DNA of 11,767 nt, from NCBI GenBank assembly GCA_002405445.1, contig DHLV01000027.1:1-11767 (forward strand), given 5' to 3'. Numbering within the stretch: position 1 is the first letter of the stretch; every line of letters starts with the position of its first letter. This document shows positions 6,317-11,767 of this stretch, one piece after another. The notes under the pieces are model-generated. The model saw nothing but the letters and a program-made list of their open reading frames with translations. It was not told the origin of the DNA and did no database searches. The translations under genes and the position numbers were made by a program. The DNA comes from Flammeovirgaceae bacterium UBA4659. GTDB taxonomy: Bacteria; Bacteroidota; Bacteroidia; Cytophagales; Cyclobacteriaceae.

Positions 6317-6892
6317 TTAGAATTCATTTTTGTTGATGTATGGATATGTCCAAAGGGTTACGGTAAGTGTCACTGCCTTAAACCATGCAGCATACATTTT
6401 CTCTACTGTTTCATTATCGTGCCCTTTCTTTGATAAAAAGCTTTTGATAGTGGCCGTAATTGGAAAAATGAAAGCCACCAGATACCTAAAGTGAATGATC
6501 GGTACCGCGTTTGCATTGTCGGTCTTGTTCTTTTTTGTGCTATGATGTCTCAAGGCGATTTCGTGTTGGTAGTTGAGCCAATCTTGGTCGTACGGCTTGG
6601 TGCATACATCCATAATCCACTGGGCAAATCGCGCCCTAACGGCTGCAAGGTAGGCCGTGTCAGGCTTTCCACCTTTCCCGAAGTAATGAAGCAGGTGTTC
6701 GTTTCCACCCACAAACCCATACCACAAATCAAGTATAGCATTTGTTTGATCTTTCAGTACTTCTCCAGCGAGTTTGAGGTGCTTTTCGTCATCTGCCGAA
6801 AAAAGTACTGTCTTTTTCAATAAATCCAGGTCAGCAAGCGATACTGGCGATTGAGCGACCTGGCCATACGTGTACCCTTTGATTTCTTCCAT
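6317..6892 (-). CDS. Cytoplasmic single-domain protoglobin
   Basis: The protein has 191 residues from the ATG at 6892 (MEEIKGYTYG). A frame upstream to 6955 exists, but its start would lie ahead of the promoter, so 6892 is preferred. The length equals that of classical protoglobins (about 195). Recognisable elements are LKDQTNAILDLWYGFVGG (W57, Y58), RFAQW (F89), YQHEIALRHH with proximal histidine H116, VPIIHFRYLVAF (F141 at the distal Phe145 position) and a conserved C-terminal helix ending LWTYPYINKNEF. All expected heme-pocket positions are kept, and the spacings of His to the two Phe residues (27 and 25) match the archaeal protein. There is no signal peptide or output domain, so it is probably a soluble gas-binding, NO-handling or oxygen-handling protein. 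It is the promoter-proximal gene of the pair. Confidence 0.94.
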   Translation of the reverse strand: MEEIKGYTYGQVAQSPVSLADLDLLKKTVLFSADDEKHLKLAGEVLKDQTNAILDLWYGFVGGNEHLLHYFGKGGKPDTAYLAAVRARFAQWIMDVCTKPYDQDWLNYQHEIALRHHSTKKNKTDNANAVPIIHFRYLVAFIFPITATIKSFLSKKGHDNETVEKMYAAWFKAVTLTVTLWTYPYINKNEF

Positions 6893-6920
6893 TTTTTTGA
6901 GGTTTAATAAATTGATGCCC

Positions 6921-6951
6921 CAAATATAGTAAGGAATCCTAACATCACAAA
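6921..6951 (-). promoter_or_regulatory. Bacteroidota-type promoter for the protoglobin pair
   Basis: On the minus strand, TTTG (6948-6951) is followed after 19 bases by TATATTTG (6921-6928), a full match to the -33 TTTG / -7 TAnnTTTG pattern. Transcription would start near 6914, leaving about 22 bases before the ATG at 6892. This also supports that start codon over the upstream one. Confidence 0.7.
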
Positions 6952-7375
6952 TCAAGCGATAAGTTTTTTTTCTTATTTCTAAGAAGCTTGATGTTTATTG
7001 ACTTATGGTGCAGCAATTGGAATCGCCCGGTATCGGCATTTACTATAAAGTGGTGCAGGGTGCAGCGCCATCCTGTAACACAGTTGAAGGAAATCGCGTG
7101 ATGCCACCACGCTGTCAGCTTTCAGTCGCCATTCGGATGTGGGCTGCGTGATCTGCCGATCATATTAGTGATGTTCACGCGATTTTATGCCCCTCATGAT
7201 TGGTGTTAAAGCCACTGAACTGCATGAATGATCTATTTTTTGAAGATCGAGAATGATAAAGGCAATATGTTAACGTGTCTTCGGTACACGCCCCTGCGTT
7301 GTACTTTACCTTTGACGGGCGAGAGTACACCAACAACCGAGGATCGGTTGGTTTAACAATACAATCAACCACCGC
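6952..7375. other. Intergenic stretch with paired inverted repeats, between protoglobins and exonuclease III
   Basis: No gene was recognised in these roughly 420 bases. AAATCGCGTGA (7091-7101) and its perfect complement (7175-7185) form an 11-bp inverted repeat 73 bases apart. A smaller hairpin, CAACCGA/TCGGTTG (7334-7340 and 7344-7350), lies just past the exonuclease stop and may help end its transcript, but it has no T-tract. A minus-strand open frame at 7175-7372 has no family resemblance. Confidence 0.4.
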
Positions 7376-8146
7376 TTATACGTCAACCCTCAGCCCCACC
7401 GGGCAATGGTCTGAGCCAAAGTACTCGTTATAGATGAGGGCATCTTTGAGTTTACCGTGCAAGCTGAATGCTGTTAAGAAATGGTCGATGCGCCAGCCAA
7501 TGTTTTTATCGCGGCCAAAAATCACCTGGTTCCAATAGCTGAATTTCTGTTCATTCGGGTAAAAATACCGGAAGGTATCTGTGAAGCCTGCACCGAGCAG
7601 GCGCGTAAATCCGTCAATCTCCTGCTGGGTATAACCGGCAGATTTGTTGTAGTTCTCCTTGGGCCGCGAGAGGTCGATGGGCTGGTGCGCCACGTTGAAG
7701 TCGCCACAGACAATCACGGGCTTACGCTTGTTCAGCCACAGGATATAGTCTAAAAAGGCCACGTCCCATGCCTGTCGGTAGTCGAGGCGCGCCAGCTCTG
7801 CACCTGCATTGGGCGTGTACACCGTTACCACAAAGTAATGGGTAAACTCTGCTGCGATCACCCTCCCCTCCTGGTCAAACTGTTCAATACCAATGTCGTA
7901 AGTTACATTTACGGGTTCTTCTTTGCTGAGAATCGCAGTGCCCGAGTATCCCTTGCGCGCCTTCGATGAATTGACAAAACATTTATACTCAGGTAAAACC
8001 TGCAATGCCGAAAGGGCCTCGTCTTTGGCAGCCTTGGTCTCCTGCAGGCAAAGGATGTCTGGCGCCATGGCCTTTACGCTGTGCAAGAATTCTTTTTTGA
8101 TGATGGCGCGAATGCCGTTTACATTCCACGATACAAAGTGCTTCAT
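7376..8146 (-). CDS. xth: Exodeoxyribonuclease III / AP endonuclease (ExoIII-APE1 family)
   Basis: This 256-residue protein repairs DNA by cutting at abasic sites and removing 3' blocks in base excision repair, and may also have 3'-5' exonuclease activity. All family catalytic positions are visible: N9 (WNVNGIR), E36 (LQETK), Y110 (VYTPNAG), D149 and N151 (CGDFNVAH), D221 (GWRIDHFL), and D246/H247 (SDHCPVG). These match the magnesium-dependent APE1/ExoIII active site. Length and the KGYSGTAI and DTFR blocks are typical, and the N- and C-termini are complete. It is transcribed divergently from the GSCFA gene and appears to be a single-gene unit. A possible promoter lies just upstream (8172-8179). 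Confidence 0.96.
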   Translation of the reverse strand: MKHFVSWNVNGIRAIIKKEFLHSVKAMAPDILCLQETKAAKDEALSALQVLPEYKCFVNSSKARKGYSGTAILSKEEPVNVTYDIGIEQFDQEGRVIAAEFTHYFVVTVYTPNAGAELARLDYRQAWDVAFLDYILWLNKRKPVIVCGDFNVAHQPIDLSRPKENYNKSAGYTQQEIDGFTRLLGAGFTDTFRYFYPNEQKFSYWNQVIFGRDKNIGWRIDHFLTAFSLHGKLKDALIYNEYFGSDHCPVGLRVDV

Positions 8147-8171
8147 GCGATTGGGTTAGCAGTAGTGGTTG

Positions 8172-8179
8172 CGAAAGTA
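8172..8179 (-). promoter_or_regulatory. Candidate -7 element for the exonuclease III gene
   Basis: TACTTTCG on the minus strand matches TAnnTTTG with one mismatch and ends 25 bases before the ATG, the same spacing as the protoglobin promoter. No clear -33 TTTG was seen, so the call is tentative. Confidence 0.3.
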
Positions 8180-8191
8180 ATGAGCTTTTGG

Positions 8192-8390
8192 GATTTAACC
8201 ACAGGGAGCACGGAGAGGCACAGAGGTATTTTGTGGGAAGCTCAACATTGCCCTCTCCCCCGCTAGTCTCATCGGGCATCGCGGTCACTGCTTCCCCTCT
8301 CCATCGGGAGTGGAACTTGATCAGTTGTGCCGGCAGGAAAACATTTTGGGGAGAGGGAGAGACTCACGGTGTGGCTCTGTGCTCTCAATG
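8192..8390. repeat. Repeat-like intergenic block with nested inverted repeats
   Basis: This spacer between the divergent exonuclease and GSCFA genes is packed with low-complexity purine/pyrimidine motifs. CCCTCTCCCC (8251-8260) pairs perfectly with GGGGAGAGGG (8348-8357). GAGCACGGAG (8206-8215) pairs with CTCTGTGCTC (8375-8384) with one mismatch. Further related pieces lie between (CCCCTCTCCATCGGGAG at 8294-8310). The CACAGGGAGCACGGAG and CCTCTCC-ATCGGGAG types resemble dispersed palindromic repeats in Bacteroidota and other genomes. An in-frame reading frame runs through it into GSCFA from 8188, but its translation is junk-like, which supports a non-coding repeat. No target duplication was found. 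Confidence 0.5.
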
Positions 8391-8442
8391 CTTAGTCTTA
8401 GACGATTCTTTTGCATGCATCCATTGTTTATTTTTACATCAC

Positions 8443-9420
8443 ATGAAACCCCTACGCACCGAACTGTTTCCTCAAAAGCCCCCTTTTTCGATTTCGTTTA
8501 CCGATCAGATTTTCACGATTGGCTCGTGTTTTGCCGAAGCTATGGGGCGTTTGTTCGCCATCAACAAATTCAAGATACAGGCCAACCCGTTTGGCACGGT
8601 GTATAACCCCGCGTCCATCCATCGCCTGTTGCATCACTGCATCCACAGCAAGCCGGCCGACCCTGCAGGTAATGTGTGGCGCGATGGTGCTTACTACCAC
8701 CACGACTTCCATAGCAGACACGTGGCTTCAAGTGTTGACGAGTTACAAAAAAACCTTGAGCGCCTCATCGCTTCCCAAAACCAACACATTCGCCAAGCAT
8801 CTGTATTGATTTTGACTTATGGCACCGCCTGGGTTTATCGAAGCATCACCAGCGGGCAATTGGTTGCAAACTGCCACAAGGTACCTGCCGTTCAGTTCAA
8901 AAAAGAATTATTGACTGTTGAACAAGTGGTGCACGATTTTCAAACCATCAGGCAAGATCTCATCGCAATCAACCCCAACATCAAAATCATCCTTACGGTG
9001 AGCCCGGTGCGGCATATCAAAGACGGGGCAGAACATAATACCGTGAGCAAATCCATCCTTCGCCTGGCGTGCCATGCACTGGCGCAAGAAAAAGGCATTG
9101 CGTACTTCCCCTCTTACGAGCTGATGATCGATGACCTACGCGACTACCGTTTTTACAAAACTGACCGTATTCACCCCAGCGAAGAAGCGGAGGACTACAT
9201 GTGGGAAAAGTTTGCCGAGGCATACTTTGGCGAACCTGCAAAAAGGATGTTAGCGGAGTGGCAGGAAATCCAATCCGCACTGCAACACAAGCCATTTCAG
9301 CCGCAGTCAACCGCCCATCAGCAGTTTTTACAAAAAACACTGCTGCGATTAAAGGGCGTTGAAGACTACATGGATGTGCGCGATGAAATTGCTGAACTGC
9401 AATCAAGAATGTATGCATGA
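8443..9420 (+). CDS. GSCFA-domain protein (SGNH-hydrolase-like)
   Basis: The protein has 325 residues starting MKPLRTELFP at 8443. The frame is open upstream to 8188, but that part is repeat-derived, and the family normally starts just before the signature. The signature GSCFAE (residues 27-32) gives the domain its name and supplies the presumed nucleophile S28 in a GDSL-like position. A C-terminal TDRIHPS places D241 and H244 as the matching Asp-His pair. LTYGTAWVY and LTVSPVRHIKDG are other typical blocks. The fold suggests an esterase or acyl hydrolase, but the substrate of GSCFA proteins is not established. There is no signal peptide. Its end overlaps the start of the MenE-like ligase gene by eight bases, so the two are probably translated from one message. 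Confidence 0.9.
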   Translation: MKPLRTELFPQKPPFSISFTDQIFTIGSCFAEAMGRLFAINKFKIQANPFGTVYNPASIHRLLHHCIHSKPADPAGNVWRDGAYYHHDFHSRHVASSVDELQKNLERLIASQNQHIRQASVLILTYGTAWVYRSITSGQLVANCHKVPAVQFKKELLTVEQVVHDFQTIRQDLIAINPNIKIILTVSPVRHIKDGAEHNTVSKSILRLACHALAQEKGIAYFPSYELMIDDLRDYRFYKTDRIHPSEEAEDYMWEKFAEAYFGEPAKRMLAEWQEIQSALQHKPFQPQSTAHQQFLQKTLLRLKGVEDYMDVRDEIAELQSRMYA

Positions 9421-10480
9421 ACACCTGATGCTGAACGATCGACCTGTGCAGACTCATGCACTGGCAACAGCGCAGCCGCAATCTGAGTTTGAGCGGCATT
9501 TGATTTCTTTTTGGAACGAGTGGCAGGCCGGCAAGCATGGCTTTGAATTGCAGACCTCCGGCTCCACCGGTACACCCAAAATATTATCGGTGCATCGCAG
9601 CCAAATGGAAGCAAGTGCCCGCATGACGTTGACTGCCCTCGGGCTTGGTGCAAACCACACGGCACTCATCTGTTTAGACACACGCTACATCGCTGGCAAA
9701 ATGATGCTGGTACGCTGCTGGACTGGCAACTTGGGCATGGTGGCAATAGAACCCTCGGCAAATCCGTTTCAAAGACTGAGCCACGAGAAAATAGATTTCG
9801 TTGCGTTGGTGCCCTACCAACTCAAAACAATCCTACGCGCACCGGAGAGAAAGTGGTTTGACCAAATCAAGCATGTTATTGTGGGCGGTGCCCCCCTCGA
9901 TGAACGGACCAGGCAAGAACTTCACCTCTTTACCGCACAGTTTTACGAAACCTTCGGCATGACGGAAACGCTATCGCATATTGCGCTCAAAAAAATCAAT
10001 GGGCCAAACCGATCGGACTACTTCCACATATTGCCGGGCGTCCGCATCCGGCAAGATGAACGTGCGTGCCTTTGCATTGAGGCCCCTTACCTTCCGGCCG
10101 AAGTAATCAGCAACGATGTGGTGGAAATGAAAAGCCCGGAAGAGTTCATCTGGCTCGGCCGAGTTGACAATGTGATCAACTCAGGTGGAATCAAAATCTT
10201 CCCCGAATCAACGGAACGAAAAATCGAGCGCATCTTTGCTGAGTTGCAACTGACCAACCGCTACTTCATTGCAGGCCTGCCCGATGAAAAGTGGGGGCAA
10301 ACGGTGGTGCTGCTGGTGGAAGGTGAACTACAAAAACCAGTGTACGATGCGCTGGAAAAAAAACTCAAATTTCATTTGGCAAAATTCGAATTGCCCCGAT
10401 CGATCTGCTTCATAGGAAAGTTTGCCGAAACGGCCACCGGAAAAATCAACAGGCCGAAAACATCTGAGCTACTTAGATGA
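9413..10480 (+). CDS. menE: MenE-like AMP-binding acyl-CoA ligase (probable o-succinylbenzoate-CoA ligase)
   Basis: The protein has 355 residues from the ATG at 9413, which overlaps the GSCFA stop; 9428 (MLNDRP) is an alternative start. It belongs to the ANL adenylate-forming superfamily. Visible motifs are the P-loop TSGSTGTPK (48-56), YETFGMTET (178-186), GRVDNVINSGG (249-259), and the catalytic lysine K344 in TATGKINR. The protein lacks about 100 N-terminal residues of full-size acyl-CoA ligases, as is usual for the short MenE-type ligases of Bacteroidota, which activate o-succinylbenzoate for menaquinone synthesis. No other men gene is in the window, so the substrate is inferred from size and motifs. 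A related acyl or aryl substrate is possible, and pairing with a presumed hydrolase (GSCFA) leaves that open. Confidence 0.75.
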   Translation: MHEHLMLNDRPVQTHALATAQPQSEFERHLISFWNEWQAGKHGFELQTSGSTGTPKILSVHRSQMEASARMTLTALGLGANHTALICLDTRYIAGKMMLVRCWTGNLGMVAIEPSANPFQRLSHEKIDFVALVPYQLKTILRAPERKWFDQIKHVIVGGAPLDERTRQELHLFTAQFYETFGMTETLSHIALKKINGPNRSDYFHILPGVRIRQDERACLCIEAPYLPAEVISNDVVEMKSPEEFIWLGRVDNVINSGGIKIFPESTERKIERIFAELQLTNRYFIAGLPDEKWGQTVVLLVEGELQKPVYDALEKKLKFHLAKFELPRSICFIGKFAETATGKINRPKTSELLR

Positions 10481-10499
10481 TGAGTCGCCTCAAAAACGG

Positions 10500-10522
10500 G
10501 CAATAGCCGAAGTGGGCTTTGC
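10500..10522 (+). terminator. Weak hairpin after the MenE-like gene
   Basis: GCAATAGCC (10500-10508) pairs with GGCTTTGC (10515-10522) with one bulged base and a 6-base loop, 20 bases past the stop codon. No T-tract follows, so it is at best a partial terminator or an RNA 3'-end stabiliser. Confidence 0.25.
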
Positions 10523-10827
10523 ACCCAGCAAATGAGCGAGAGCAACACATCAACCAAAGCAACAAACGCACAGGTGGTAGCGGTAGCCTGGTTTTCAATT
10601 CTTGTGTCCCCCTGGCGTGAAAATCGGAGCCGTTCATTTTTTTCGGGCAATGGATGCAGCCCGCAGTGGGATGCGGTTTCAACAGCAAGAATACCAAAAA
10701 AAGACTCCCAGAGGTTTGCCTGCCCCGAACATGCACAGTACTCTGCCCTCACTGCTTCCGTGGCCCGCGTGCACGCGAACCATCGGAATACAGATTTGGC
10801 AACCGCTAAGTTAGTATCTTGTCACTG
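10523..10827. other. Intergenic stretch between convergent MenE-like and S24 repressor genes
   Basis: About 305 bases between convergent genes. Open stretches on both strands give low-quality translations without a recognisable family. No RNA gene or T-tract terminator was seen. I see nothing supportable here beyond the weak hairpin on its left. Confidence 0.4.
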
Positions 10828-11607
10828 TCAGGTCTTCTTCCCTTTCAAGCTCATGATGTCTTTCTGCAGGTCCAGCACCACACTGGCCAGTTGCTCCACC
10901 GATACATCCGACTTGCTATCCACATCAGGAAATTGCACGCTGATATAGGCCTTTGCTGCCCACACTTCCAACACATCGCTGGCATCAATCTGGTAGGGTG
11001 CATAATGCCTGTTGTCGGAGACGAGGAACAACTTTCCTGTGTCGTCCAGGTAATTGAATACGCGCTTGTAAACAATGCCTTCGCGCTGTGAGACTAATAC
11101 ATAGGTTTTGCCGCTTTTGATGTGTTTGAGGTTTTCTACATGCTCGCCAATCACGATGGTGCCCGGCAAAATCGGCAGCATGGAGTCACCGGAAATTTCA
11201 AATGCCCGATAAGTCCCCTGCTTCAGCATTGGCAACTGAAAGCGCGACAGCTCTTTCACGTACTCAGCATCGGCAAAACCGTTGAGATAGCCGGCAGCTG
11301 CTTTCACCGGCACCAGCTCAATGTTGTCGCGCCCGTTCAGGTCTTGCGTTACCACCACTACCTCCTTCCCCATTATATGTTTTTTTTCACCGGGGGATTC
11401 TTTTGTAAGATCCCTGCTAATCAAATCATCTACTGAGATGTGGCACAAACCCGCAATTTTTTGGAGCAACTCCAGTTTAGGTTCTGCACGCCCCTCTTCA
11501 TAGGCTCCGAGTAGCGAGCGCTTGATGTCCAATTTGGCAGCAAACTGATCTTGTGTAAGCTTCATTTGCTTGCGCAATGAGCGGAGGTTTTCGTTCAGGT
11601 TGGTCAT
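10828..11607 (-). CDS. XRE-family repressor with S24 (LexA-like) self-cleaving peptidase domain
   Basis: The protein has 259 residues starting MTNLNENLRSLRKQM at 11607. An in-frame ATG at 11643 would translate the octamer repeat and overlap the upstream gene, so it is less likely. The N-terminal helix-turn-helix (about 5-62) includes LTQDQFAAKLDIKRSLLGAYEEGRAEP. The C-terminal S24 domain (about 98-222) has a possible Ala-Gly cleavage site in KAAAGYL (A105-G106), the nucleophile S142 in ISGDSMLP and the general base K181 in VYKRV. It thus has every element for LexA/CI-type autocleavage on RecA activation, though such repressors can also be cleavage-independent. It is probably a damage- or stress-responsive regulator. 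Its 3' end faces the MenE-like gene, and it follows the partial gene at the right edge after 25 bases, probably in one transcript. Confidence 0.92.
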   Translation of the reverse strand: MTNLNENLRSLRKQMKLTQDQFAAKLDIKRSLLGAYEEGRAEPKLELLQKIAGLCHISVDDLISRDLTKESPGEKKHIMGKEVVVVTQDLNGRDNIELVPVKAAAGYLNGFADAEYVKELSRFQLPMLKQGTYRAFEISGDSMLPILPGTIVIGEHVENLKHIKSGKTYVLVSQREGIVYKRVFNYLDDTGKLFLVSDNRHYAPYQIDASDVLEVWAAKAYISVQFPDVDSKSDVSVEQLASVVLDLQKDIMSLKGKKT

Positions 11608-11631
11608 GGGTTGATGGGTTGAAGGGTTGAT
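11608..11631. repeat. Three tandem 8-bp repeats abutting the S24 repressor start codon
   Basis: GGGTTGAT, GGGTTGAA and GGGTTGAT follow one another on the plus strand, directly adjoining the ATG at 11605-11607. In the message they occupy the ribosome-binding region between the upstream stop codon and the repressor start. They may be an operator array, a translation-affecting simple repeat, or slippage-prone spacer sequence. Confidence 0.65.
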
Positions 11632-11632
11632 G

Positions 11633-11767
11633 TCATTTCTCATCTGTTTTGAAAATCAGCACTCTGCCGCTGTTCACCTGTCGCATGCCGAGTGAGTACA
11701 AGTTGCGTTGAAAATACGTGGGGCGGTCACTCATGCCATCTACATGCCGATGGATTTTGGCAATCAC
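11633..11767 (-). CDS. C-terminal fragment of an unidentified protein, partial at right edge
   Basis: The minus-strand frame is open from the window edge to TGA at 11633-11635, giving 44 residues that contain HRHVDGMSDRPTYFQRN, LYSLGMRQV and a terminal LIFKTDEK. The composition is protein-like (charged, balanced, few cysteines). It lies in the position of an upstream operon partner, 25 bases before the repressor start. I do not recognise the family. The rest of the gene is outside the window. Confidence 0.6.
   Translation of the reverse strand: MIAKIHRHVDGMSDRPTYFQRNLYSLGMRQVNSGRVLIFKTDEK

Noticed and set aside
6893..6955. Upstream start for the cytoplasmic protoglobin at 6955
   Set aside because: The extra 21 residues span a consensus promoter, and the family starts just before the GYTYG motif.
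7175..7372. Minus-strand open frame downstream of exonuclease III
   Set aside because: Short, no family resemblance, no promoter. It covers one arm of the inverted repeat and the small hairpin.
8188..8442. Extended N-terminus of the GSCFA protein from 8188
   Set aside because: These 85 codons translate repeat-derived DNA with junk-like composition, and the GSCFA family signature normally lies within about 30 residues of the start, which fits 8443.
9359..9412. Upstream start for the MenE-like gene
   Set aside because: It would overlap the GSCFA coding sequence by 62 bases and adds residues that are merely GSCFA codons in another frame. Starts at 9413 or 9428 are more natural.
10372..10752. 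Minus-strand open frame antisense to the MenE-like gene end
   Set aside because: Overlaps a motif-supported gene and has no domain features.
10532..10948. Plus-strand open frame of 138 codons between the MenE-like and S24 genes
   Set aside because: Ser/Cys-rich low-quality translation, antisense to the S24 gene for its last third, no recognisable family.

Overview
The window looks like chromosomal DNA from a member of the Bacteroidota, probably of the Cytophagales type. Three things suggest this. One gene has a near-perfect Bacteroidota promoter (TTTG, 19 bases, TATATTTG) in front of it. Shine-Dalgarno sequences are generally absent. The gene families (LytS/LytTR pair, DUF2024, GSCFA, short MenE-type ligase, XRE-S24 repressor) are typical of that phylum. 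The taxonomic call is inference from family content; no rRNA or marker gene is present.

Layout. Positions 1-258 (minus) hold the start of a membrane-protein reading frame broken by a TAA. Positions 408-3646 (minus) hold a likely transcription unit: an S41-family lipoprotein peptidase, then a LytS-type sensor kinase overlapping its LytTR response regulator by four bases. A gene-poor stretch follows, then a MarR regulator (4261-4878, minus) with an unusual four-cysteine C-terminal extension. Next comes a 141-bp MITE-like element with 16-bp terminal inverted repeats and a 5-bp target duplication (5074-5224). A DUF2024 gene follows (5299-5562, minus), apparently interrupted by an amber codon. Positions 5642-6892 (minus) hold two adjacent protoglobin genes, one cytoplasmic and one with a signal peptide, between a good promoter and a good terminator.

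The right part looks more like core genome and by eye is richer in G+C. It holds exonuclease III (7376-8146, minus), a repeat-rich spacer, a GSCFA-domain gene overlapping a MenE-like acyl-CoA ligase gene (8443-10480, plus), an XRE/S24 LexA-like repressor (10828-11607, minus), and the last 44 codons of an unidentified gene running off the right edge.

The most interesting locus is the protoglobin pair. Heme gas-binding proteins appear to be made from one message for two compartments, and the exported copy has a changed distal heme pocket. Two nearby candidates for a gas or redox response, the Cys4 MarR regulator and DUF2024, are linked to it only by proximity.
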